Below, in pieces: positions 15,423 to 22,928 of a DNA stretch of 30,995 nucleotides (position 1 is the stretch's first letter; every line of letters begins with the position of its first letter). The notes beneath the pieces were generated by a model, which did no database searches, was not told the origin of the DNA, and saw only the letters and a program-made list of their open reading frames with translations. Location: NCBI GenBank assembly GCA_902773195.1, contig CACYDL010000008.1:1-30995 (forward strand). Direction: 5' to 3'. The DNA comes from an uncultured Lachnospiraceae bacterium (GTDB lineage: Bacteria; Bacillota_A; Clostridia; Lachnospirales; Lachnospiraceae). The position numbers were made by a program, and so were the translations under genes.

Positions 15423-16874
15423 TCAGAAACCGAACGCCCCCACGACCGCTTTCCCGGCGACGCCCATGAGCAGGACGACCGCGCACAGGGCGATCATGGG
15501 AACCGTCATCAGCGCGGACGGCTCCTCGGACCGGTTTCCCTCTTCCTTCGCCGGAGACGGTTCGTGCCCGGGGAAGAATCCGTTTACGACGACGGGGAGC
15601 AGGTATCCGCCCGTCAGAAGGGCGGAGATCAGCAGAATCACGGGGGCGGCCACCCGGAAGCCGGGAATGCCGCTGCCGATCGCCGCGGAGGCGATCACCC
15701 ATTTGCTCAGGAAGCCGGCGAGGGGCGGGATGCCGATCAGGGACAGGGAGGCGACGGTGAAGCACCAGAGCGTCACCGGCATCCTCTTTCCGATTCCCTT
15801 CAGATCCTCGACCCGACGGATGCCGAGCTTGCAGATAAACACGCCCGTGCAGAGGAACAGGCAGCCCTTCGCGGCCGCGTGCCCCATCGCGTGAAGCAGG
15901 CCGCCCTCCAGCCCTTCCTCCGAAAGAAACGACAGACTCAGCAGGATATAGGAGATCTGGCTGATCGTAGAAAACGCCAGCCGCTTCTTCAGCACCTTTT
16001 CCCGGAAGGCCATCATGGAGCCCATGAAGACCGTCAGCATCGCGAGCACCATCCAGGCGGTCTGCACCCAGGTACCTCTGATGAGATCCGGTCCCACAGA
16101 ATAGTAGATCAGCCGGATGACCGCGATGACGCCGGCCTTCGCGATGATGCCCGACAGCAGCGCGGAAGCCGGCGCGGGGGCGATGGGATGGGCGGTGGGC
16201 AGCCATCCGTGCATCGGATAGAGACCCGCCTTCGTGCCGAACCCGACGATGCCCGTCAGAGCGGCCCACAGAAGAATCTGCTCGCGCCCCTGAAGCTTCG
16301 CCGGATCGATGAAGCCTCCCGCCGCGAAGACGGGCTCCGCGGACGCGAAGTGATAGACGAAAAAGATGGCGAAAAGTCCCATCAGCGCGCCGGCGATCGA
16401 GTAAAAAAGATATTTCAGGCCGGCCGCCACCGCCTCCTTCGTCATCTCGTGGAGGACCAGCGGAACCGTCGTCAGGGTCAGAGTCTCGAAGCACAGATAG
16501 AGGGTGATCAGATTTCCGGAGAAGCAGACGGAAATCATCGCCCCGAAGGAAATGAAGAAGAAGGCGAAGAAGCGCTCCTCATTCTCCTCCTTCTCCATAT
16601 ATTCGAAGGAGTAGAAGCAGGCCGCCGTGTAGAGGATCATCGCGGCGAGGGCAAAGAACCGCCCGATCCCGTCGGCGGAAAACCGGAGGGTGACGTCCTG
16701 CGTAAACGTCAGCAGCACCCGGTCTCTTCCGAATCTCATCGCGGCCAGCACGAGAGCGTCCCCGGCAAGAGCCGCGAGCACGTACAGGATATGGCGTTTT
16801 TTCTTCTCCATCCTGAGGACGGAAAGGCATATTCCGGCGGCAGCCGGGAACAGTGAAGCGATCAGGAACAGCAT
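15423..16874 (-). CDS. NuoM/MrpD-type antiporter subunit (second large subunit)
   Basis: A 483-residue integral membrane subunit of the complex. Conserved charged residues: Glu in YLCFETLTLTTVP (TM5), Lys in GFGTKAGLYPMHGWLP (TM7), Lys in PAPASALLSGIIAKAGVIAVIR (TM8), the HAMGHAAAKGCLFLC helix, and GIPPLAGFLSKW (TM12). It has the full set expected of an ion-translocating channel. GGGAGGG lies seven bases before the ATG at 16874; it follows the previous subunit gene by 13 bases. Similarity to its neighbours suggests tandem duplication of a MrpD/NuoM ancestor. Confidence 0.9.
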   Translation of the reverse strand: MLFLIASLFPAAAGICLSVLRMEKKKRHILYVLAALAGDALVLAAMRFGRDRVLLTFTQDVTLRFSADGIGRFFALAAMILYTAACFYSFEYMEKEENEERFFAFFFISFGAMISVCFSGNLITLYLCFETLTLTTVPLVLHEMTKEAVAAGLKYLFYSIAGALMGLFAIFFVYHFASAEPVFAAGGFIDPAKLQGREQILLWAALTGIVGFGTKAGLYPMHGWLPTAHPIAPAPASALLSGIIAKAGVIAVIRLIYYSVGPDLIRGTWVQTAWMVLAMLTVFMGSMMAFREKVLKKRLAFSTISQISYILLSLSFLSEEGLEGGLLHAMGHAAAKGCLFLCTGVFICKLGIRRVEDLKGIGKRMPVTLWCFTVASLSLIGIPPLAGFLSKWVIASAAIGSGIPGFRVAAPVILLISALLTGGYLLPVVVNGFFPGHEPSPAKEEGNRSEEPSALMTVPMIALCAVVLLMGVAGKAVVGAFGF

Positions 16875-16887
16875 TGAGCCACCCTCC

Positions 16888-18396
16888 CTATGAAAACATT
16901 GAAAGACCTCCGGCGATCAGGCCGGCAAACGCCCAGGAACACAGGCCGAGGGCCAGATTGGCCGCGGTCAGGACCATCATCGGGACGTTGTAGAACAGGC
17001 GGCCTCCGACGGGCTTCCGGAATTCCCCTTCCCGGAGCTCTCCCTCCGTGACACCGTAGATCCGGATCAGGGTCCTCACGAAGTAGATCGCGTTGAGCAG
17101 CGAGCTGACGGCGAGAACGGCCATCACCAGGATCAGCTTTTTGCTGCTGCCGGAATTCACGGCGGCCGACGCGAAGAGAAGCTTGGACGAAAAGCCCGCG
17201 AAGACCGGGATTCCGATCATCGAGAGCGCGCCGACGGTGAAGAACACGCCGGCGTTTTTGTCCCGGTAGGCGCTCCCCTGGAGCTTCCCGAACAGCAGGC
17301 TGTCCCCCGACACCTCCGCCAGGCGGGGCGTCGACAGGAACAGCATCGACTTGGTGACCGCGTGGGCGCACATGTGGAACAGCGCCGCGGTGAACCCGGC
17401 CTCTCCTCCCAGGCCGATGCCCATGTAGATGTAGCCGATCTGGGCCGCCGAGGAAAAGGCGATCATCCGGTTGATGCTGTCCGCCCTGACGGCGGAGAGG
17501 GAGCCGAAAATGATGCCGCCCATTCCCAGCGTCAGCAGGATGTTCCGGATCGGCATCCTGCCGATCACGTCAATCCCGACCGACCTCATGTAGATCTTGA
17601 TGAGGAGGAAGATGTAGCATTTTGAGACGACGGAGGAGAGGACCGCCCCCGAGACCGGGGTGGACCACCCGTAGGTGTCCGGCATCCAGTAGTGGAACGG
17701 AAAGAGGCCGCTCTTGATCGCGAGGCCGATGGTGAGAATCCCGACCGCCATCCCGAGGGTCACGAGATTCTCCGGATCGGCCGCGAGGACGGCGATCTCC
17801 CGCTGCATCGGCACCATCAGCAGATGGCCGGTGACGTCGTAGAGAAGGATTACCCCCAGCAGAAAGAGGCCGGAGCCCAGGAGATTCATGATCATGTACC
17901 GGACGGCCGCCAGGGTCGTCCTGCCGATCTCCCTTACGATGGTCAGCCCGCAGCTGGTCAGGGTCAGGATCTCCAGGAAGACGTATCCCGTGAAGATGTC
18001 GTTGGTCCAGCAGAGGGCCATCACCGCCGCCGTCAGCAGATTGAGCAGCGAGTAGTAGAGGTTCTGCTTGCTCTCGTCGATATCGATGAGAAGATACCTG
18101 CCCCCGGCGATCACCGAGCAGAGTATGACGCCCAGGAAAAACAGCGCGAGCAGCGCCTCCAGGACGCCCGCGCGGATCTCGTTGCCCCACGGCGCGGGGA
18201 ACTCGCCCATCACATAGGTGAAGGACTCCCCGGTCGAGGCCGTGCGGGCCAGCACGGCCGCCGCCATCCCGATGAGAACGCATTCCCAGGCGATGGTCCA
18301 GCGTCTGGCGGCCTTTCCGGACAGCTTCATGGAGAGCGCCCCCGAAAACAGGCTGATTATGATGGTAAACAATGGAAAATTCGTGACAAAATCCAC
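16888..18396 (-). CDS. mrpD: MrpD/NuoN-type antiporter subunit (first large subunit)
   Basis: A 502-residue membrane subunit in the position of MrpD (MbhH in archaeal membrane-bound hydrogenase), directly after mrpC. The TM5 Glu is in GYVFLEILTLTS, the TM7 Lys in LAIKSGLFPFHYWMPD, the TM8 Lys in SGAVLSSVVSKCYIFLL, and there are Lys residues in HAVTKSMLFLS and GIPVFAGFSSKLL. It starts at GTG 18396, one base after the mrpC stop, with GGAGG nine bases upstream. Role: one of the ion paths of the cation/proton antiporter. Which ion it carries cannot be read from the sequence. Confidence 0.88.
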   Translation of the reverse strand: MDFVTNFPLFTIIISLFSGALSMKLSGKAARRWTIAWECVLIGMAAAVLARTASTGESFTYVMGEFPAPWGNEIRAGVLEALLALFFLGVILCSVIAGGRYLLIDIDESKQNLYYSLLNLLTAAVMALCWTNDIFTGYVFLEILTLTSCGLTIVREIGRTTLAAVRYMIMNLLGSGLFLLGVILLYDVTGHLLMVPMQREIAVLAADPENLVTLGMAVGILTIGLAIKSGLFPFHYWMPDTYGWSTPVSGAVLSSVVSKCYIFLLIKIYMRSVGIDVIGRMPIRNILLTLGMGGIIFGSLSAVRADSINRMIAFSSAAQIGYIYMGIGLGGEAGFTAALFHMCAHAVTKSMLFLSTPRLAEVSGDSLLFGKLQGSAYRDKNAGVFFTVGALSMIGIPVFAGFSSKLLFASAAVNSGSSKKLILVMAVLAVSSLLNAIYFVRTLIRIYGVTEGELREGEFRKPVGGRLFYNVPMMVLTAANLALGLCSWAFAGLIAGGLSMFS

Positions 18397-18397
18397 C

Positions 18398-18778
18398 TTA
18401 TCTGTCCTCCGCCTGATGCTTTGAAAGCAGATAGATATCGTCCAGATCCAGCGTGTGATACCGTCTGTACAGTCTGACGGAGAGGGACAGCATGATCGCG
18501 GTGACCGAGACGGAGACGACGATTCCCGTCAGCACCAGGCCGGCCGGGACCGGATTGATATAGGCGTCGGGATCGGTGACGCCGTTCACGATGATCGGGG
18601 GCTTTCGCCCGGAGATATACCCCATGGAAGCCAGGAACAGGAAGGCCCCCGTGTCCATGATGTTCATGCCGATCAGCTTTCTGATCAGGTTTCTCTGAAA
18701 CAGAAGGGTCGTAAAGCCGATTCCGAACAGGATGACCGCCGCCGCTTCCTCATAATTCGCCAGAAGGTTCTCAATCAT
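18398..18778 (-). CDS. mrpC: MrpC/MbhG/NuoK-like small membrane subunit
   Basis: A 126-residue protein with three predicted helices, homologous to MrpC and NuoK. The first helix is AAAVILFGIGFTTLLFQRNLIRKLIGMNIMD, with the family's N-L-I-R-K-L-I-G-M loop; the central loop contains INPVPAGLVLTGIVVSVSVTA, where DP-P-A-L-V-L-T-IV is a signature. It is required for assembly and ion coupling in Mrp complexes. The C-terminal ~20 residues are hydrophilic. It begins one base after the stop of the preceding gene and is immediately followed by the first large subunit. Confidence 0.9.
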   Translation of the reverse strand: MIENLLANYEEAAAVILFGIGFTTLLFQRNLIRKLIGMNIMDTGAFLFLASMGYISGRKPPIIVNGVTDPDAYINPVPAGLVLTGIVVSVSVTAIMLSLSVRLYRRYHTLDLDDIYLLSKHQAEDR

Positions 18779-18779
18779 G

Positions 18780-19727
18780 TCAACTCTCTCCGCCGATGCT
18801 GCCTCTCTTGAAGAGGCTGTAGAATCCGAACATGGTGCACGCGACCACGATTCCCACCGCGATGTCCAGAGGGAGAATCAGGCCGCCGCTGAGTATCGCT
18901 CCCGGAGCGCCCTTGGGGATGTGGTTCTCCAGCCCGTTGGCGCCGGTAAAGAAAACGTAGCCCTTCGCGAAGCTGTAAAACGAAAGGGCGATGAAGGTGA
19001 TCGTCATGATCCTGCTCCGCGTGAGGATCCGGTCGGCCTTTTCGTAGCCGAAGGAGGCGGTGAAGATGATCATGCCCGCCCCGAGAACCGCGCCGCCGGA
19101 AAATCCGCCGCCGGGGGAGTTCTGCCCGTTCAGCAGGATGTATATTCCGTAGAGCAGGATGCAGGGAAACAGGATCATGCCCACGGTCCTCATGATGCTG
19201 TCGGCCGAGGTCTCGAAAAACCGGTCGTCACGGATCCGATAGTAGTCCTCGTATCCGGTCCTCATGTTCTTCTTGTCGATGCGGAGAAGAATCATCACGC
19301 AGATCAGGGCCGTGAACAGCACGTGGGACTCCCCCAGCGTGTCGAAAGCCCTGTAATCCAGGATCATTCCCGAGACGATATTGATGGCGCCCGTCTCCTC
19401 CACGCCCTTCGTGATATACCGCTCGACCACCTCGGTGGTCCGGGGATTCTCGACGCCGTAGCGGGGAAGATGGGCGATGGTGAACAGAAGCACCCCGATC
19501 AGGAGCACGCAGCTGACGACGGAGACGATCCGGTAGGCGGCGTAGAAGCCCTTTCTTTCCACCCGGGCCAGCCGTCTTATGCCCTCGGAACGGCCGAGCC
19601 TCCGGTTGATCCCCCGGATCCGGCGCTTCACCTCTTCGCGTGAGCTGTAGGGCTCGTCGAAGGAGTCCAGGATGTGCTCCATCACGTCCGTCTCGCCGTC
19701 CAGCCAGCGCCTGAATTTTTCATTCAT
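18780..19727 (-). CDS. mrpB: MbhE/MrpB fusion subunit of the Mrp-like complex
   Basis: A 315-residue protein joining two elements that are separate in many relatives. Residues 1-60 are hydrophilic and charged, with no counterpart I recognise. A segment with about two helices (SVVSCVLLIGVLLF and HVLFTALICVMILLRI) around GVEETGAINIVSGMILDYRAFDTLGE matches MbhE, i.e. the C-terminal part of MrpA. The rest is a MnhB/MrpB domain with LLNGQNSPGGGFSGGAVLGAGMII, the family hallmark. ATG at 19727 is chosen because AGGAGG lies ten bases upstream; a GTG at 19766 overlapping the previous stop is possible and would add 13 residues. Confidence 0.86.
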   Translation of the reverse strand: MNEKFRRWLDGETDVMEHILDSFDEPYSSREEVKRRIRGINRRLGRSEGIRRLARVERKGFYAAYRIVSVVSCVLLIGVLLFTIAHLPRYGVENPRTTEVVERYITKGVEETGAINIVSGMILDYRAFDTLGESHVLFTALICVMILLRIDKKNMRTGYEDYYRIRDDRFFETSADSIMRTVGMILFPCILLYGIYILLNGQNSPGGGFSGGAVLGAGMIIFTASFGYEKADRILTRSRIMTITFIALSFYSFAKGYVFFTGANGLENHIPKGAPGAILSGGLILPLDIAVGIVVACTMFGFYSLFKRGSIGGES

Positions 19728-19762
19728 GGATCTCATTCCTCCTGTCCCGCGGACGCGGAAGC

Positions 19763-20044
19763 TCACAAAACATCCTCTGAGTCCTTCCCCGTCCGGTCAG
19801 CCTCCCGGATGCGTCTCAGTGTCATCAGGAACAGCGTGCCGCTCACGCCCGCTCCCACCGCGGCTTCGGTGATCGCCAGGTCGGGCGATTCCATCAGGAC
19901 CCACAGGACGCACATGATCGAGCTGTAGGACATGAAAACGATCACCGCCTGCAGCAGGCTTCCCGTCAGGTTGACGCTCACGGCGCAGACGATCAGGAGA
20001 ATCAGCAGGATGATTTTCAGCACCTCAGTCATCGTAAGAGCCAT
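19763..20044 (-). CDS. MbhD-like subunit (DUF4040, MrpA C-terminal domain)
   Basis: A 93-residue membrane protein with three helices. ESPDLAITEAAVGAGVSGTLFL is the MrpA/MbhD hallmark; its Glu/Asp residues are part of the central ion path in Mrp structures. In classical Mrp operons this domain is the tail of the large MrpA; here it is a separate gene, as in archaeal mbhD. ATG at 20044 has AGGAGG six bases upstream and overlaps the mrpG end by 20 bases. Confidence 0.87.
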   Translation of the reverse strand: MALTMTEVLKIILLILLIVCAVSVNLTGSLLQAVIVFMSYSSIMCVLWVLMESPDLAITEAAVGAGVSGTLFLMTLRRIREADRTGKDSEDVL

Positions 20045-20372
20045 CTTTTTCCTCCTCTCTCTCTCCGTTTCCGCCGTAGAGACGCGCGCCCGTGTAGTAA
20101 GCCACCTGCCCGAGGAAATGGGTGGAGACCGGCGACGTAAACCACATGAAGAACACCAGGAGCGCCAGCTTCAGGGAATCCATGGAGATCCCCGCCGAGA
20201 CGACGAGGGCGGCGACAACCGCGAAAAGACCCAGGGTGTCCCCGATTCCCGACGCGTGAAGCCGGTTCATGATAAATCCGAAGCGGTACACGCCGATCAC
20301 GGCCGACGCGAAGCCGAAGAGGCCCGCGAAAAGCAGGACGGCCACCGCTCCGAAACGGATCCATTCCATCAT
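20025..20372 (-). CDS. mrpG: Mrp antiporter subunit MrpG-like
   Basis: A 115-residue subunit with three hydrophobic helices and a hydrophilic acidic C-terminal tail. Family features: helix one followed by GVYRFGFIMNRLHASGIGDTLGL (the R-x-D/N-x-Y-x-R-x-H-A loop of MrpG/MbhC) and FMWFTSPVSTHFLGQVAYYTG at the end of the third helix. It overlaps mrpF by four bases (ATGA) and the next gene by 20, indicating coupled translation. Confidence 0.9.
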   Translation of the reverse strand: MMEWIRFGAVAVLLFAGLFGFASAVIGVYRFGFIMNRLHASGIGDTLGLFAVVAALVVSAGISMDSLKLALLVFFMWFTSPVSTHFLGQVAYYTGARLYGGNGEREEEKDGSYDD

Positions 20373-20725
20373 TCTTCCTTCCTCCCACGGCTCTCACCGC
20401 CGTTCTCTCCGGCATTTCCCGCTCCGGTGCGCGGCCGGTCCGGACCGCCCGGTCGGGCCGGCAGGTAGGCGGTCGCCAGGATCAGCACGACGACGAAGCT
20501 GATCATGGCGTAGATCAGCGCCACGTCGACCAGGTAGCTCTCCCGCAGAAGCCGCGAAAGAATCGCGATGGAAGAGATGACCATCGTCCCCATCATATTG
20601 ACCGCAAGGATCCGGTCGGTGATGCGCGGCCCCACCACGGCGCGGATCAGCATCACGCCGATGAGGACCGCCAGCACGATGAGGGCGGACAAATACAACA
20701 TCTGATAGGCTTTATCGATATCCAT
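20369..20725 (-). CDS. mrpF: Mrp antiporter subunit MrpF-like
   Basis: A 118-residue membrane subunit. Three helices carry the MrpF pattern: LIRAVVGPRITDRILAVNM after the first helix and SYLVDVALIYAMISFVVVLI in the third. The C-terminal ~30 residues are a Gly/Arg/Glu-rich hydrophilic tail, making it longer than the usual ~90-95 residues. GGAG lies four bases before the ATG at 20725. A 70-base gap with a hairpin separates it from mrpE. Confidence 0.9.
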   Translation of the reverse strand: MDIDKAYQMLYLSALIVLAVLIGVMLIRAVVGPRITDRILAVNMMGTMVISSIAILSRLLRESYLVDVALIYAMISFVVVLILATAYLPARPGGPDRPRTGAGNAGENGGESRGRKEE

Positions 20726-20763
20726 ACTACTCCGTTTCAGCTGCGCGGGAAAAGACGGCAGGG

Positions 20764-20782
20764 GCAGGCCGCGCCGGCCTGC
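20764..20782 (-). other. Hairpin in the mrpE-mrpF gap
   Basis: A perfect 7-bp GC stem (20764-20770 with 20776-20782). On the plus strand it is followed by TTTTCCTTTTT and looks like a terminator for antisense transcripts; on the operon's own strand no U-run follows, so it may act in mRNA processing or stability. Confidence 0.4.
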
Positions 20783-20795
20783 TTTTCCTTTTTGT

Positions 20796-21251
20796 TCAGT
20801 GAAGCTTTTTAAGAAGCCGGATAAACGAGGAATCCTCGATCCCCTCGGCGTATTCCTTCCGGAGGCAGTGCACGACGAAATAATCGCCCTCGTGGAAAAG
20901 AGTGAAGGTCCCCGGCGTCAGCGTGATGGAGTTCGCCAGGAGCACGTTGCGGATCTCCGAGCGGATCCCGGAGCGGAACTCTATGATCTCCGGCTCCGGT
21001 TTTTTGCGGGGATTCAGCGCCACCGCGATCACAGACGCCGCCGCTTTCACGATCTCGACGATGAGATTCAGGATATAGAGGATAATGACCGGGACGTTCC
21101 GCAGGATGCGGAGATCGTCCTCCGGCCGTATGCCGAAGAGACGGTAGCCGAGGACGCTGACAGCAAAAGCGAGGACCGCGCCGATGATCAGGATCTCAGG
21201 CGTGACCCTCCCGTTCAGAATGATCCAAAGAACAAAAAACAGTACCAGCAT
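20796..21251 (-). CDS. mrpE: Mrp antiporter subunit MrpE-like
   Basis: A 151-residue subunit, first gene of the ten-gene operon. It has two N-terminal hydrophobic segments (LVLFFVLWIILNG and ILIIGAVLAFAVSVLGY), a third (VPVIILYILNLIVEIVKAAASV), and a cytoplasmic domain containing LLANSITLTPGTFTLFHEGDYFVVHCL, the MrpE/MbhA/DUF68-like signature. Start ATG at 21251 has GGAG seven bases upstream. A promoter lies at 21289-21317. The operon order E-F-G-(D)-(E/B)-C-large subunits equals mbhA-B-C-D-E/F-G-H rather than the mrpA-first order of Bacillus. Confidence 0.9.
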   Translation of the reverse strand: MLVLFFVLWIILNGRVTPEILIIGAVLAFAVSVLGYRLFGIRPEDDLRILRNVPVIILYILNLIVEIVKAAASVIAVALNPRKKPEPEIIEFRSGIRSEIRNVLLANSITLTPGTFTLFHEGDYFVVHCLRKEYAEGIEDSSFIRLLKKLH

Positions 21252-21288
21252 GGGTTATCTCCGGTTTCGTAATTGACCTGCAAAGCAA

Positions 21289-21317
21289 AACATATCACTC
21301 CCCAGGCACTTTTTCAA
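21289..21317 (-). promoter_or_regulatory. Predicted promoter of the Mrp/MBH-like operon
   Basis: TTGAAA (21317-21312), 17-base spacer, TATGTT (21294-21289) on the minus strand; 5 of 6 and 4 of 6 matches. It gives a leader of about 30 bases that contains the mrpE Shine-Dalgarno. Confidence 0.6.
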
Positions 21318-21323
21318 GGGAAA

Positions 21324-21347
21324 GCGGCCCGGAACATCTCCGGCCGC
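21324..21347 (-). terminator. Imperfect hairpin after the YdjM-like gene
   Basis: GCGGCC at 21324-21329 pairs with GGCCGC at 21342-21347, with a bulge and two further G-C pairs. On the minus strand TTTCCCTTG follows. It separates the upstream gene from the Mrp operon promoter; a weak candidate. Confidence 0.4.
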
Positions 21348-21379
21348 CGGCGCCTCGTCCGGCTCTTCGCGCGCCCGCG

Positions 21380-22018
21380 TCATCGCGCCGCCAGCTCTCC
21401 GAGACGCGCCGCCAGCTCCCTGACCGGCGCCGTTCGCCACACCTCGAGCGCCAGGGCCGCGGAGCCGAGAACGAAGAGCGTAAGATCCGCGATCCCGTCC
21501 GCCCTGAACCAGCCGAGACAGACCCTTTTCCTGAGAGGATAAAAGAGCCGAAGGCCCTTCCTGTTGAGAAGGTCAAGGCAGAGGTGGGAGACGAAGCCGG
21601 TGAGAAAATACGGGGCGGCGGCGGGACAGAACGCCCGGACGCACAGGGTCAGCGCGGCCCCTCCCGCGAGCGAGTGGAGGAACGACCGGTGTTCCGTGAG
21701 GTACCCGAAGGCGCACAGGAGGATGAAAATCAGCACCGAGGCGGCCGCCCCGGCCTCCCTGAGCCGGGAGACAAGTCCCGCGTAGACGCCGGTGTGCAGA
21801 AACAGATCGCTAAACATGACAAGGGCAGCGGCGGCTACAAGCGTCGCCGCCGTCCTGGCTCCCCTGCGGCCGGCATGAGAGCTCTCTTCGTCAAGATCGC
21901 TGATCACGGCTCCGGCCGCCGCTGCCGCCGCGCCTGCGGCAAGCCCGGGAAAATTCATCGGGGCGGACAGCCACAGCGCCGCCGCCGTTCCTATGACAAA
22001 ATGTGTTCTTCCCCGCAT
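21380..22018 (-). CDS. YdjM/DUF457-like membrane-bound metal-dependent hydrolase
   Basis: A 212-residue integral membrane protein. The family marks are HFVIGTAAAL at the N-terminus, the acidic SDLDEESS motif (about 40-47), HRSFLHSLAGG, and GFVSHLCLDLLNRKGLRLFYPLRKR, giving His/Asp ligands for a metal; all match the YdjM/YfhO-type family (E. coli YdjM is LexA-regulated). About five hydrophobic helices are visible. The substrate is not established in the family. It lies 24 bases after the isomerase-like gene and is probably co-transcribed with it. Confidence 0.85.
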   Translation of the reverse strand: MRGRTHFVIGTAAALWLSAPMNFPGLAAGAAAAAAGAVISDLDEESSHAGRRGARTAATLVAAAALVMFSDLFLHTGVYAGLVSRLREAGAAASVLIFILLCAFGYLTEHRSFLHSLAGGAALTLCVRAFCPAAAPYFLTGFVSHLCLDLLNRKGLRLFYPLRKRVCLGWFRADGIADLTLFVLGSAALALEVWRTAPVRELAARLGELAAR

Positions 22019-22042
22019 CTGGATGCTTCCGGTCCCGCGTCC

Positions 22043-22870
22043 TCAAAGTACCTGTCTGTATTTACGGATGTCGTCTGCCAGGGCCTCGACCCTGTCGCCC
22101 GCCGAATACTCCCTCTCGACGATATAGGCTTCGGCGCCGTTGGCGTCCGCCGCCTCCGCCAGCTTCGCCCAGTCGACGAGTCCCTCGCAGGCAGCGCAGT
22201 TGATCCTGTCGAGATAGGAAAGACGGTCCATGACCTCCTTCGGGAAGATGAATCCGCCTTCGGCGTCCCTCGGAAGATCGCCCGGATCGAAGGGCGGCTG
22301 GGGCCCGACGACCTCGCTGCTCTCCTTCACGTGCACGAGCTTCACCCTGCCGCTGTACCGCTTCACGAATTCCACGGGATCCGCTCCCGCCGCGGCGCAC
22401 CAGCCGGCGTCAAGCTCAAAGCTGACCAGCCCGGGATCCGTCTCCCGCATCAGGACGTCGATCACGGTCGTGTCGCCGCAGGGAAGGAATTCCTGGGTGT
22501 GGTTGTGATAGGTCAGCCGCAGTCCGTGCTCCCGGCAGACGGCGCCGATCCGGTTGAGTTCCCGGGCGAAGGCGTGCACCGCGTCGTCGTCCTTCATGCA
22601 CTGGGCTCCGATTCCGATGTAGCCAAGCCCCATCGCGACGGCGTAGGGGATCATCTCCTCGACGTGCTCCGTGCCCGGCGCGTGCATCGAGACAGCCTCC
22701 AGTCCCAGCTCCTTCAGGAGTTCCCGAAGCTCCTCCGCCGGGATCCGGTAGTTCGGCCCGAACAGCTCCACTCCGTCGTATCCGAGCCTGGCCGCGGTTC
22801 TGAAATTCTCGCGGTCGTCGTTGTGCTTTCTGTCAAAAAAGGAATACATCTGAATATTGATTTTTCTCAT
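22043..22870 (-). CDS. Sugar phosphate isomerase/epimerase-like TIM-barrel protein
   Basis: A 275-residue protein of the xylose isomerase-like/AP endonuclease 2 superfamily. Barrel strands and metal ligands typical of IolE/YcjR-like enzymes can be followed: GYDGVELFGPNYR, LEAVSMHAPGTE, LRLTYHNHTQEF, VSFELDAGWCAAAGADPVEF, VKLVHVKESSE and EAYIVEREYS near the end (Glu, Asp, His, Glu as metal ligands). ATG at 22870 is preferred: GGGAG lies nine bases upstream, and the longer frame to 23122 runs back through the divergent MATE gene. The substrate is unknown. Confidence 0.88.
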   Translation of the reverse strand: MRKINIQMYSFFDRKHNDDRENFRTAARLGYDGVELFGPNYRIPAEELRELLKELGLEAVSMHAPGTEHVEEMIPYAVAMGLGYIGIGAQCMKDDDAVHAFARELNRIGAVCREHGLRLTYHNHTQEFLPCGDTTVIDVLMRETDPGLVSFELDAGWCAAAGADPVEFVKRYSGRVKLVHVKESSEVVGPQPPFDPGDLPRDAEGGFIFPKEVMDRLSYLDRINCAACEGLVDWAKLAEAADANGAEAYIVEREYSAGDRVEALADDIRKYRQVL

Positions 22871-22911
22871 GCTTTCTTCTCCCTGAATACGCGCCTTTTC
22901 CTCACACGATG

Positions 22912-22920
22912 TGCTATAAT
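22912..22920 (+). promoter_or_regulatory. Extended -10 promoter of the MATE gene
   Basis: TGCTATAAT, a perfect extended -10 element, with no good -35. The -10 ends only eight bases before the ATG, so transcription would begin within two or three bases of the start codon. Confidence 0.6.
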
Positions 22921-22928
22921 AGCGTTCC

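Noticed and set aside
13684..15894. A 736-codon plus-strand open frame opposite the large antiporter subunit genes
   Set aside because: Same reason: charged low-complexity composition and no family motifs; it crosses two well-supported minus-strand genes.
11781..21251. Complex I (nuo) or membrane-bound hydrogenase operon
   Set aside because: No NuoB, C, D, H or I homologue, no Fe-S cluster motifs and no NiFe-binding CxxC pairs are encoded; only membrane antiporter-type subunits are present.
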